Part shown: piece by piece, positions 25,473-34,133 of the stretch
How positions within the stretch are numbered: the stretch's first letter is position 1
How the letters are laid out: each line of letters begins with the position of its first letter
Notes under the pieces: model-generated
What the model was told of the DNA's origin: nothing
Databases searched by the model: none
Seen by the model: the letters and a program-made list of their open reading frames with translations, nothing else
Assembly: GCF_025566965.1 (NCBI RefSeq)
Contig: NZ_JAOQJL010000001.1
Coordinates: 62,001 to 126,000 of the forward strand
Length of the DNA stretch: 64,000 nucleotides
Reading direction: 5' to 3'
Source: Blautia_A ammoniilytica
Lineage (GTDB): Bacteria; Bacillota; Clostridia; Lachnospirales; Lachnospiraceae
Translations under genes and position numbers: made by a program

Positions 25473-26966
25473 ATGGGTGAAGTCATTTTAACAATGAAGG
25501 GTATAGATAAGTCTTTCCCCGGTGTTCATGCACTGGACCATGTTGACCTGGAGATCAGAAAAGGTGAAGTTCACGCTCTGATGGGAGAGAACGGAGCCGG
25601 TAAATCCACCCTGATGAAAGTTCTGACAGGTATTTATTCTAAGGATTCCGGTTCAATTACATATGAAGGAAAAGAAGTAGAGTTTACAAGCCCAAGGGAT
25701 GCACAGGATGCAGGTATTGTGATCGTGCACCAGGAGCTGAACATGCTGAATCATCTTACAGTGGCTCAGAACATTTTTATCGGCCGTGAGATCATGAATG
25801 GCAAGCTGATCAATGATGCGAAGATGAATGAGGAAGCAGCAAAGCTTTTCAAACAGCTGAACATTGATATTGATCCAAAGGAAAAAATGGGAAATCTTAC
25901 TGTTGGTAAGCAGCAGATGTGTGAGATCGCCAAAGCGATTTCTCATGAGGCAAAGGTTATCATTTTTGATGAGCCTTCTGCAGCTCTTACAGAAGCAGAG
26001 ATCGAAGAACTGTTCAAGATCATCCGTGATCTGAGGGATAAGCAGCTGGGAATCGTTTATATTTCCCATCGTATGGATGAGATCAAGGTGATCACAGACC
26101 GTGTAACAGTTATGCGTGATGGAAGTTACGTAGGAACACTGATCACAAAGGATTGTACAAAAGATGATATCATCAATATGATGGTTGGCCGTGTGATCTA
26201 TGAAGATCCGAAGACAGAAAGCAATGTGGCGCCAGACGCACCGGTTGTTCTGAAGGTAGAACACCTGAATGCAGGGAAGATGGTACAGGATGTAAGCTTT
26301 GAACTTCACAAAGGAGAAATCCTTGGTTTTTCCGGCCTGATGGGTGCAGGACGTACAGAGACTGCAAGAGCACTTTTTGGAGCAGATCCTAAAGAAAGCG
26401 GTGATATTTACGTAAATGGTAAAAAAGTAGATATCAAGAGCCCTATGGATGCTGTAAAATGTGGAATCGGTTATTTGTCAGAGGACAGAAAGCGTTACGG
26501 AATTGTTGTAGCCAAAAGTGTGGCAGAGAATTCTACCATGGCAAGCATGGAGAATTTCATGAATGGAATCTTCATTAACAAGAAAAAAGAAAATGAGATT
26601 GCAAAGAAATATGTAAATGACCTGAAAACAAAAACACCAGGCGTAGATCAGCTGGTAGTAAATCTTTCCGGTGGAAACCAGCAGAAAGTAGTTATTGCTA
26701 AATGGCTGGTAAGAAACTGTGACATCCTGATCTTTGATGAGCCTACCAGAGGTATTGATGTAGGTGCTAAAAGTGAGATCTATCACCTGATGAATGAGCT
26801 GGTGGCAGAAGGAAAGTCGATCATTATGATTTCCTCTGAAATGACAGAGATTCTGAGAATGAGTGACCGTATCGTGGTAATGTGTGAAGGCAAGAAGACC
26901 GGTGAGATTGATATCTCAGAGGCAACACAGGAAAATATCATGCATGCGGCTACCAGAAGAGAATAA
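25473..26966 (+). CDS. Sugar ABC transporter ATP-binding protein (RbsA family, two NBDs)
   Basis: A 497-residue tandem ATPase. NBD1 has Walker A GENGAGKSTLM, signature LTVGKQQM and Walker B IIFDEPSAALTE; NBD2 has the altered P-loop GLMGAGRTETARALFG, signature LSGGNQQKV and LIFDEPTRGIDVGAK. This is the standard pattern of sugar importers of the RbsA/MglA type, where the second site is degenerate. The ATG at 25473 is chosen because AAAGGA lies seven bases upstream and the domain begins there; an ATG at 25434 would overlap the permease stop and add 13 unrelated residues. It lies between the two permease genes. Confidence 0.92.
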   Translation: MGEVILTMKGIDKSFPGVHALDHVDLEIRKGEVHALMGENGAGKSTLMKVLTGIYSKDSGSITYEGKEVEFTSPRDAQDAGIVIVHQELNMLNHLTVAQNIFIGREIMNGKLINDAKMNEEAAKLFKQLNIDIDPKEKMGNLTVGKQQMCEIAKAISHEAKVIIFDEPSAALTEAEIEELFKIIRDLRDKQLGIVYISHRMDEIKVITDRVTVMRDGSYVGTLITKDCTKDDIINMMVGRVIYEDPKTESNVAPDAPVVLKVEHLNAGKMVQDVSFELHKGEILGFSGLMGAGRTETARALFGADPKESGDIYVNGKKVDIKSPMDAVKCGIGYLSEDRKRYGIVVAKSVAENSTMASMENFMNGIFINKKKENEIAKKYVNDLKTKTPGVDQLVVNLSGGNQQKVVIAKWLVRNCDILIFDEPTRGIDVGAKSEIYHLMNELVAEGKSIIMISSEMTEILRMSDRIVVMCEGKKTGEIDISEATQENIMHAATRRE

Positions 26967-26981
26967 GAGGAGGAAGGAAAA

Positions 26982-27986
26982 ATGGCAGATAGAGAAAAAA
27001 AGGGGAATGCTTTTACCAATAACCCTATTGTAAAAGCTATTGGAACCCAGAAAATCGTGGTTGTGCTGGTAATTATTTTCCTGGCGATCATGTTTTCAGT
27101 GGGAAGTCCGGCTTTCAGACAGTATTCTACATTAGTTAGTATTTTTGATTATTCATATTACATCAGCTTCATGGCAATTGGTGTTACCTTCTGCCTGATC
27201 ACAGGTGGTGTAGACCTTTCCATAGGAACAGGAATGATCTGTTACGCATTGTTTGGCGGTCATCTGATCACAAAGGTAGGAATGCCTGTAGTGGTTGGTA
27301 TGCTGGCAGCCATTGCACTGGGAGTTTTGATCGGTCTGTTAAACGCATTACTGGTTGCAGTGATGGATCTGCCTCCCTTTATCGCAACACTTGGCACTAT
27401 GATGATCACCAGAGGTCTTGGTTCTCTTCTTACTGGAGCCATGAGTGTTACCTGGCCTCCGGCTGCAGCTGAAAACGGCTGGTTCCGCAGCATTTTCAAA
27501 CTGAAAATGAACGGAAAGATGATCCCGGTAGGATTTATTCTGGTACTGATCTGTGTGATCCTGATGTCCATCTTCCTGAATAAAACAAGAGCAGGACGTT
27601 ATATTATCGCTATTGGAAGCAACAAAGAAGCAACAAGATTATCAGGTGTAAATGTAGTAAAATATCAGTCTCTGGCTTATCTGATCTCCGGCTTTTTCGC
27701 AGGACTTGCAGGTATCGCCTATGCGGCTACATTCCAGGCGATTCCGCCAGGAACCGGAGCAGGACTGGAGCTGGATGCTATCGCCGGAGCGATCATCGGT
27801 GGAACATCCATGAATGGTGGAGTAGGGACAGTTACAGGAACTCTGTTAGGTGTTTTCGTAATGTCACTGCTGAAAACAGGTTTTCCGTACATCGGACTGC
27901 AGGCAAACTGGCAGCAGATCTTTACAGGTCTGGTACTGGTTCTGGCAATCTTCATAGATGTACTGAAAAATAAAAAGACTGCATAA
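26982..27986 (+). CDS. Sugar ABC transporter permease, second subunit (RbsC family)
   Basis: A 334-residue homologue of the 24451-25434 permease with the same signatures (GVTFCLITGGVDLSIGTG, NKTRAGRYIIAIGSNKEATRLSGVNV and IIGGTSMNGGVGTVTG). Two different permease genes flanking one ATPase suggest a heterodimeric membrane channel, unlike the homodimer of classic RbsC. The ATG at 26982 has GAGGAGG upstream and is 15 bases after the ATPase stop. Confidence 0.9.
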   Translation: MADREKKGNAFTNNPIVKAIGTQKIVVVLVIIFLAIMFSVGSPAFRQYSTLVSIFDYSYYISFMAIGVTFCLITGGVDLSIGTGMICYALFGGHLITKVGMPVVVGMLAAIALGVLIGLLNALLVAVMDLPPFIATLGTMMITRGLGSLLTGAMSVTWPPAAAENGWFRSIFKLKMNGKMIPVGFILVLICVILMSIFLNKTRAGRYIIAIGSNKEATRLSGVNVVKYQSLAYLISGFFAGLAGIAYAATFQAIPPGTGAGLELDAIAGAIIGGTSMNGGVGTVTGTLLGVFVMSLLKTGFPYIGLQANWQQIFTGLVLVLAIFIDVLKNKKTA

Positions 27987-28038
27987 GGGGTATGCAGAAA
28001 CTACAAACTATATAATTCAAATCAAGGAGGATTTAAAA

Positions 28039-29118
28039 ATGGCAGGAAAGAAATTAATGAGCGTTGCATTATGTGCTGCAATGGTTGGAACTATGGTTGG
28101 TGCAGTTACAGTTCATGCTGAGTCTGATTATGCAGGACTGAAGATTGAGATCGTGTCCAAAGGCTTTCAGCATCAGTATTGGCAGGCAGTTTTAAAGGGT
28201 GCTGAGGAAAAAGCAGAAGAATTAGGATGCTCCATCAATTTCGTAGGACCAAACTCCGAGTCTGATATTGCAGAGCAGGTTCAGGAACTGAACTCCGCAA
28301 TCAACCAGAAACCAGATGCTATCGGACTTGCTGCTCTTGATACAAGCGCATGCCTAGATGCAATCGGACAGGCTCAGGATGCAGGTATCCCGATCATCGG
28401 TTTTGACTCTGGTGTTCCGGATGCTCCAGAAGGCGCAGTAGTTGCAAACGCTTCTACAGACAACTATGCAGCAGGTGCTCTTGCAGCAGAGAAAACATAT
28501 GAAGTATTAAAGGACAGAATCGCAAATGCTGATGGCAAAGTAAGAATCGGTGTTATGGGCCAGGATGCTACTTCCGAGTCTATCGTAAACAGAGGTCTTG
28601 GATTTATCGATAAGATGGGCGAGCTGATCATCGCAGACGGCAAAACAGTTTCTCTTGAAGGAAATGACAGATACGTTGGAGATTCCAAGGTTGAAGCTAC
28701 AGACGACGGTGATGTTGTAATCGAGATCCTTGTTCCTTCACAGGTAACATCTGAGCTGTCCGCAATCGACTGCCAGACACTGTTAAATAAAGATGATACA
28801 ATCTGCGTATATGGCTCCAACCAGCACTCTGCAGAGGCTATGATCACAGGTAATGAGAACCTTCAGAAACTTGGCTCTGGTGATGATCAGGTTGTTGGTG
28901 TTGGATTTGACTCTGGCGCAAACATCAAAGCAGCAGTTGCTGACGGTACATTCATCGGCGCTATCACACAGGCTCCTGTAGCAATGGGTGCATCTGTAGT
29001 TGAACTTGCTTGCAAAGCAGCAAAAGGTGAGACTGTAGAAGACGTTGACAGTGGATGCCAGTGGTACACAGCTGAGAACATGAACGACGAAGAAATCGCA
29101 CAGAACCTGTACGACTAA
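28039..29118 (+). CDS. Sugar ABC transporter substrate-binding protein (RbsB-like)
   Basis: A 359-residue protein with a signal peptide (about 1-27, ending VTVHAES) and a Peripla_BP_4 fold: IEIVSKGFQHQYWQAVLKGAEEKA, AINQKPDAIGLAALDT, GFDSGVPD and VGVGFDSGANIKAAVADG. There is no Cys in lipobox position, so it is predicted to be cut by signal peptidase I or to keep its signal as an anchor. It delivers a monosaccharide to the transporter encoded just upstream. Strong AAGGAGG site. The coding end is followed by a 12-base duplication that repeats the stop codon region, and by a structured region. Confidence 0.9.
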   Translation: MAGKKLMSVALCAAMVGTMVGAVTVHAESDYAGLKIEIVSKGFQHQYWQAVLKGAEEKAEELGCSINFVGPNSESDIAEQVQELNSAINQKPDAIGLAALDTSACLDAIGQAQDAGIPIIGFDSGVPDAPEGAVVANASTDNYAAGALAAEKTYEVLKDRIANADGKVRIGVMGQDATSESIVNRGLGFIDKMGELIIADGKTVSLEGNDRYVGDSKVEATDDGDVVIEILVPSQVTSELSAIDCQTLLNKDDTICVYGSNQHSAEAMITGNENLQKLGSGDDQVVGVGFDSGANIKAAVADGTFIGAITQAPVAMGASVVELACKAAKGETVEDVDSGCQWYTAENMNDEEIAQNLYD

Positions 29119-29131
29119 ATGTACGACTAAA

Positions 29132-29248
29132 GCGAATGCAGGCTCGAAATATGAAGTTTTCGTCTGCTTGCAGGCGGAAAACTTCATATGAGAGGCTATA
29201 TGAGTGCAGCGAACATCGAAAGACCGAAGATCTTGAGATGGCATTCGC
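29132..29248 (+). ncRNA. Structured 3' region after the importer operon (candidate RNA element)
   Basis: The flanking segments GCGAATGC (29132-29139) and GCATTCGC (29241-29248) are perfectly complementary and would close a domain of about 117 bases. Inside, ATATGAAGTTTTC (29149-29161) pairs perfectly with GAAAACTTCATAT (29177-29189), and the stem continues GTCTGC/GCAGGC with one bulged G. The rest (29190-29240) has smaller pairing options. A separate terminator follows at 29275. No known family was recognised; it may be a stable mRNA 3' end or a processed small RNA. Confidence 0.45.
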
Positions 29249-29274
29249 GATAATGTACTAACGAAACTTATCAG

Positions 29275-29306
29275 GAAAACCGGAGGCTACCCTCCGGTTT
29301 TCTTTT
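29275..29306 (+). terminator. Terminator of the first sugar importer operon
   Basis: GAAAACCGGAGG (29275-29286) and CCTCCGGTTTTC (29291-29302) form a perfect 12-bp stem with loop CTAC and are followed by five T. Confidence 0.92.
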
Positions 29307-29329
29307 TAAAAACTATGCACAGTTTGCAA

Positions 29330-29364
29330 ATAAGAACCTTTTTTATGGCAAACCAGGTTCTTAT
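29330..29364 (+). promoter_or_regulatory. Inverted repeat upstream of rhaB (possible operator)
   Basis: ATAAGAACCT (29330-29339) and AGGTTCTTAT (29355-29364) are perfectly complementary with a 15-base centre; TGC (29325-29327) and GCA (29365-29367) extend the pairing after a two-base gap. It lies directly before the weak -35 element of rhaB and has no T-run, so an operator is more likely than a terminator. Confidence 0.45.
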
Positions 29365-29470
29365 GCATTACTGAGTTATGTAGTAATATGGTATCATCAA
29401 TATGAAGGTATTCCTACATAGATTCAGACAAAATACGAGGAAACGTACAAATATTGAGGAGGTTTTAAAA

Positions 29471-30871
29471 ATGACAAAGTATTATCTGGCAGTAGATATT
29501 GGAGCATCCAGCGGAAGACTGATCCTGGGACATCTGGAAAATGGAAAGATGGTGCTGGAAGAAGTGCACCGTTTTGAAAATGGGATGGTAAAAAAGGACG
29601 GAGAGCTTTGCTGGGAATTTGACAGGCTTTTCGTAGAAATCAAGGACGGACTGAAAAAATGTAAAGAGCTGGGCAAGATCCCGGTAAGCATGGGAGTAGA
29701 TACATGGGGAGTTGATTATGTCCTTCTGGATGAAGCTGGACAGGTTCTTGGCAATACCGTTGGCTACAGAGATCATCGCACAGAGGGTATGGATGAAGAA
29801 GTATATAAGATCATTCCACAGGAGAAGCTGTATGAGCGTACAGGTATCCAGAAAGAGATCTTTAATACCATATACCAGCTGATGGCGGTAAAGAAAAAAC
29901 ATCCAGAATATTTGGAAAAGGCAGACACTCTGCTTCATGTACCGGATTATTTTCATTACCTTCTCACAGGAAAGAAAACCTGCGAGTACACAGAAGCAAC
30001 CACAGGACAGCTTGTAAGTCCGTTGACAAAGGACTGGGATTATGAATTGATCGATATGCTGGGATATCCAAGAAAAATGTTCCAGAAGCTGATCATGCCA
30101 GGCACACCCATCGGCCATCTTACAAAAGAAGTACAGGAAGAGGTAGGATTTGATCTGGAAGTTGTAGCTCCGGCGACTCATGACACAGGCTCTGCTGTTC
30201 TGGCAGTACCGGCAAATGATGATGACTTTATTTATATCAGCTCCGGTACATGGTCTTTGATGGGACTGGAAAGAAAAGAAGCAGACTGTTCACTGAAAAG
30301 CTGCGGTATGAATCTGACAAATGAAGGAGGATACGGAGGAAGATTCCGCTATCTGAAAAATATTATGGGACTTTGGATGATCCAGTCTGTACGCCATGAA
30401 TTCCAGGATAAATACGGATTTGGCGAGATCTGCCAGATGGCAGAAGAGGCGAAAGATTTCCCGTCCCGGGTGGATGCAAATGCACAGTGCTTCCTTTCTC
30501 CGGAGAACATGACGAAAGAAATCCAGGATTACTGCAGACGGACAGGTCAGCAGGTTCCGGAAACCTTAGGCCAGATCGCAACTGTGATCTATACAAGCCT
30601 TGCAGAATGCTATGCACGTACAGCAAAGAGCTTGGAAGAAATGACAGGCAGAACCTACAGTAGGATCCACATTGTAGGTGGTGGCGCAAATGCAGGATAC
30701 TTAAATGAACTGACAGCGAAAGCGACAGGAAAAGAAGTTCATGCAGGTCCCACAGAAGCTACAGCTATTGGAAATATTACAGCACAGATGCTGGAGGCTG
30801 GAGAGTTTAGATCTGTAGAGGAAGCAAGAACTGCGATCCATCAGTCTTTTGATATTAAAATATATAAATGA
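29471..30871 (+). CDS. rhaB: L-rhamnulokinase
   Basis: A 466-residue FGGY-family kinase. N-terminal ATP/phosphate motif VDIGASSGRLILG, rhamnulokinase-type WGVDYVLLDEAGQVLGNTVGYRDHRT, catalytic base region ATHDTGSAVLAVPA and C-terminal adenine-binding IHIVGGGANAGYLN. It phosphorylates L-rhamnulose to rhamnulose 1-phosphate. The start at 29471 follows GAGGAGGTTTT and gives MTKYYLAVDIGAS; an upstream ATG at 29402 has no ribosome binding site. It precedes rhaA by 48 bases in one operon. Confidence 0.95.
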   Translation: MTKYYLAVDIGASSGRLILGHLENGKMVLEEVHRFENGMVKKDGELCWEFDRLFVEIKDGLKKCKELGKIPVSMGVDTWGVDYVLLDEAGQVLGNTVGYRDHRTEGMDEEVYKIIPQEKLYERTGIQKEIFNTIYQLMAVKKKHPEYLEKADTLLHVPDYFHYLLTGKKTCEYTEATTGQLVSPLTKDWDYELIDMLGYPRKMFQKLIMPGTPIGHLTKEVQEEVGFDLEVVAPATHDTGSAVLAVPANDDDFIYISSGTWSLMGLERKEADCSLKSCGMNLTNEGGYGGRFRYLKNIMGLWMIQSVRHEFQDKYGFGEICQMAEEAKDFPSRVDANAQCFLSPENMTKEIQDYCRRTGQQVPETLGQIATVIYTSLAECYARTAKSLEEMTGRTYSRIHIVGGGANAGYLNELTAKATGKEVHAGPTEATAIGNITAQMLEAGEFRSVEEARTAIHQSFDIKIYK

Positions 30872-30919
30872 TGTAATCAAAATCCATTGGGAAGAGATTA
30901 TTTAAAGGAGGAATCAACA

Positions 30920-32182
30920 ATGTCCACAAAGGAAAGATACGAATCTGCAAAAGCCAGATATGCCAAGGTTGGAGTAGACACAGACAAAGCCATCCAGATT
31001 CTGAAAAATGTGGCTATTTCTCTTCATTGCTGGCAGGGGGATGATGTAAAAGGATTTGATCAGGACGGTCCATTAACAGGTGGTATCCAGACAACAGGAA
31101 ATTATCCTGGAAAAGCAATGACACCGGAAGAACTGATGGCAGATATGGAAAAGGTTATGTCACTGGCTCCTGGTAAGAAAAAAATCAATATACATGCATC
31201 CTATGCGATTTTTGAAGAAGGCCAGTGGGTAGATAGAGATCAGCTGGAGCCAAAGCACTTCAAAAAATGGGTAGATTTTGCAAAAGCCAAAGGTGTGGGC
31301 ATTGATTTCAATCCAACATTTTTCTCAAGCCCGAAAGTGAAAGACGGACTTACCTTAAGCAGTCCGGATGAAGAAACCAGAAAATTCTGGATCCGCCACG
31401 GTAAGGCATGTATCCGTATTTCCCAGTATTTTGCTGAAGAAACAGGTATCCCATGTGTTATGAACATCTGGACAGGTGACGGATATAAGGACATTCCGGG
31501 AGACCGCCTTGGACCGAGAATGCGTTATAAAGAATCCATCGAGGAAATCCTTTCCGAGCCATACGATTTCAATCTGGTAAAACCCTGTGTAGAGTCCAAA
31601 GTATTTGGTATCGGTGTGGAATCCTATACAGCAGGAAGTGCAGAGTTTACACTGTCCTTTGCAGCAGAGCATAAGGATAAATGCCTGCCGCTGATGGATA
31701 ACGGACACTATCATCCTACAGAAGTGGTATCTGATAAGATCCCGTCACTGCTTTGCTTCTTCCCTGAGATCGCATTGCATGTAACAAGACCTGTACGCTG
31801 GGATTCTGATCATGTTGTACTGTTTGATGATGAAACAAGAGAGATCGCAAAAGAGATCGTCCGTAATGATGCGCTTGACCGTGTATATATTGCGCTGGAT
31901 TACTTTGATGCAAGCATCAACCGTATTTCCGCATGGACCACAGGACTTCGCAATATGTCCAAGTCTTTGCTGTTTGCCCTTCTTCAGCCTAATGCACAGC
32001 TAAAAGAACTTCAGGATACCAATAACCTGACGAAGCTTATGACTGTACAGGAAGAAATGAAAACTTTCCCATTTGGAGATGTATGGGATTATTTTTGCGA
32101 AAGCTGTGGCACACCGGTTGGATTTGACTGGTTTACCGAAGTGGAGAAGTACGAAAAGGAAGTACTTTCCAGCAGGAAATAA
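30920..32182 (+). CDS. rhaA: L-rhamnose isomerase
   Basis: A 420-residue enzyme with the features of RhaA: ISLHCWQGDDVKGF near the N-terminus, HASYAIFEEG, FNPTFFSSPK, and the metal-binding segment LMDNGHYHPTE, followed by ALDYFDASINRISAW. It converts L-rhamnose to L-rhamnulose using Mn. The ATG at 30920 follows AAAGGAGG; an earlier ATG at 30887 lacks a site. The order kinase then isomerase is the reverse of that in many operons. Rhamnulose 1-phosphate aldolase, which would give lactaldehyde and DHAP, is not in the window. Confidence 0.97.
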   Translation: MSTKERYESAKARYAKVGVDTDKAIQILKNVAISLHCWQGDDVKGFDQDGPLTGGIQTTGNYPGKAMTPEELMADMEKVMSLAPGKKKINIHASYAIFEEGQWVDRDQLEPKHFKKWVDFAKAKGVGIDFNPTFFSSPKVKDGLTLSSPDEETRKFWIRHGKACIRISQYFAEETGIPCVMNIWTGDGYKDIPGDRLGPRMRYKESIEEILSEPYDFNLVKPCVESKVFGIGVESYTAGSAEFTLSFAAEHKDKCLPLMDNGHYHPTEVVSDKIPSLLCFFPEIALHVTRPVRWDSDHVVLFDDETREIAKEIVRNDALDRVYIALDYFDASINRISAWTTGLRNMSKSLLFALLQPNAQLKELQDTNNLTKLMTVQEEMKTFPFGDVWDYFCESCGTPVGFDWFTEVEKYEKEVLSSRK

Positions 32183-32219
32183 TTAAGCTTCTGATTTTGT
32201 TTTACATATATTCACATTG

Positions 32220-32249
32220 AAAAAGCCTGTCCGGATGGTCAGGCTTTTT
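32220..32249. terminator. Bidirectional terminator between rhaA and the second sensor operon
   Basis: AAAAAGCCTG (32220-32229) and CAGGCTTTTT (32240-32249) form a 10-bp perfect stem with A/T ends, serving the convergent rhaA and minus-strand kinase transcripts. Confidence 0.88.
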
Positions 32250-32298
32250 CTGTGCAATTTTCTGTGCGAATAGAGGAAGCTGCGATGTAATGTTCCTG

Positions 32299-34125
32299 TT
32301 ACATTTCTTGAGTGGAGGCTTTTCTGGCAGGAATACGGATCTGTACCTCTGTTCCTTTTCCTGGCTCACTGGAATAGAAAAGTCCATAATCCGGCCCATA
32401 AAGGATCTGAAGCCTGCGATGGGTATTATAGATTGCAATATTTGTGCCCTTGCCTGAAGAGGAGCCTGTCCCGGTAAGGATAGTATCCAGCTTTTCATTG
32501 GACATGCCTACACCGTCATCTGAAATAAGCAGTACCAGATCCTGATCCTCCTGCCATCCGGTCAGCACAATGGTGCCGGATTTGGAAGTCGTTTCCAAAA
32601 TACCGTGGAGGATGGCATTTTCCACTACAGGCTGCAGGGTTAACTTTGGGATCTGGTCATTCATCAATTCATCCGGAATGTCTGATATGAACTGAATGCT
32701 GTCATGATAACGCATGTTCTGCAGATGAATGTATATGGATACATGCTCTTCTTCCTTAGCAATGGTGCTGATGCTTTTTTTCTGACTCAGGGTCAGCTTG
32801 TAGAACCTGGAAAGGTTCTGTACAGCGTTTGTCACTTCTTCTGTACGTCCCTGCTGGGCCATCCAGTTGATCATATCCATGGTATTGTAAAGAAAATGAG
32901 GATTGATCTGTGCCTGCAGGGAATTAAACTCTGCGATTCTCAGATCTTCGGCAGCTTTTGCCTGATTATCCATCAACTGGTTCATTTTTCTTGTCATATA
33001 GTTGTAGGTGTCGATTAGATCACCTACCTCATCGTGATATACCGGGCTGTCCATAGCTACCGGAGGTCCCTGGCGGACCTTACGCATTTGTCCGATCACA
33101 GAAGAGATACGTCCTGTAATAGAACGGGAAAGCCGGCCGGACAGGAACAGGGCAAGGATCAGAAACAGAAGGTAGAAAAATGCAAACTGCATAATCATCG
33201 TATTACTCTGAGCGATCAGCGGTTTGGAGGGCAGGATCGTTACCATAAACCAGCCTGGCTGGTGGATCCTGTAAAAGCAGGAATAAATCTTGTTGCCAAG
33301 GATGTTTTTTTCGATGAAATTATTGGAAGACATAAAGGACTGGGAAATATCTTCGTATCCCAGCCAGTAAATACCGGACAGAGACTCATCAGAAGAAGCA
33401 ACCAGGCTGTTTCTTTCATTGACAATATAGGAAACACTTCCCTTTAATCCAAGGTTTTCATTTAATACTTTTATCAGATGGCTGCTGGAATAGTATACAG
33501 CTACATAGGCTTTGATAGGACTTCCGTGATAATAAATGCTGGCAGTATGGATGTAAGCCATATCTCCACAGTTGGATTTTTCCTGCGTCCCTAAATAAAA
33601 AGGAGGACAAAAAAGTTCTGAGGTATTAGTGCTTTGGAAAATTCCATGCCAGTAAGTACCGCGAATTTCGCTTACCGGGTAAAAGATCTTTTCTTTGGTG
33701 CTGGAAAATAAAGAGGAATTATTTGGAAGATCCACATAAATCCGGATATTGGTAACCAGGGAATTATCTGTAAGTCCCATCACAGACTGACAAAAAGTAT
33801 CTCCGCTTTTGGAGGCTGCCAGCATGGAAAAAGGGGCATTTACCGGTTGATGAAACAGGGTCTGATAAAAGGGCTCTTCAGACAGGGCATCATAAGTATC
33901 TGTAACCTGCAAAAGCATATGGTCAATCTGGGGGGAAGTTTTGGCGGAAATATCCTGCTCCCGGCGTATGGTATAGGAAACAGTCATTTCATATAGCTTT
34001 CCGTAGAAAAATACGCCAAGAAGAATCAATGGAACTGTTACAGCCAGCACAAGTGCAATGGTAAATTTGGATTGAAGCTTCATATCCCCATAGCGGTGCT
34101 TCAGTTTATTCAGCATTTTTCTCAT
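32299..34125 (-). CDS. YesM-type sensor histidine kinase (second system)
   Basis: A 608-residue membrane kinase: TM near 20-42, an extracellular Cache-like domain, TM near 300-320, HAMP, motif LQAQINPHFLYNTMDMINWM with the phosphorylated His410, and a HATPase domain with VENAILHG and the DDGVGM and SSGKGTNIAIYN boxes. It is downstream of the regulator gene on the minus strand with an 8-base gap; the ribosome binding site AAGGA lies within the regulator end. It probably senses rhamnose, because it is divergent from the rhamnose-type importer. Confidence 0.9.
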   Translation of the reverse strand: MRKMLNKLKHRYGDMKLQSKFTIALVLAVTVPLILLGVFFYGKLYEMTVSYTIRREQDISAKTSPQIDHMLLQVTDTYDALSEEPFYQTLFHQPVNAPFSMLAASKSGDTFCQSVMGLTDNSLVTNIRIYVDLPNNSSLFSSTKEKIFYPVSEIRGTYWHGIFQSTNTSELFCPPFYLGTQEKSNCGDMAYIHTASIYYHGSPIKAYVAVYYSSSHLIKVLNENLGLKGSVSYIVNERNSLVASSDESLSGIYWLGYEDISQSFMSSNNFIEKNILGNKIYSCFYRIHQPGWFMVTILPSKPLIAQSNTMIMQFAFFYLLFLILALFLSGRLSRSITGRISSVIGQMRKVRQGPPVAMDSPVYHDEVGDLIDTYNYMTRKMNQLMDNQAKAAEDLRIAEFNSLQAQINPHFLYNTMDMINWMAQQGRTEEVTNAVQNLSRFYKLTLSQKKSISTIAKEEEHVSIYIHLQNMRYHDSIQFISDIPDELMNDQIPKLTLQPVVENAILHGILETTSKSGTIVLTGWQEDQDLVLLISDDGVGMSNEKLDTILTGTGSSSGKGTNIAIYNTHRRLQILYGPDYGLFYSSEPGKGTEVQIRIPARKASTQEM

Positions 34126-34133
34126 AATTGTTT

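Larger units (their letters stand above)
29119..29470. other. Gap between the first importer and rhaB
   Basis: 352 bases without a gene. It contains in order: the second copy of a tandem 12-mer TGTACGACTAAA covering the stop region of the binding-protein gene, the structured element 29132-29248, the terminator 29275-29306, a 10-bp inverted repeat at 29330-29364, a weak promoter (TTACTG at 29367-29372 with TATCAT about 18 bases later) and the rhaB ribosome binding site GAGGAGG. Confidence 0.6.
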
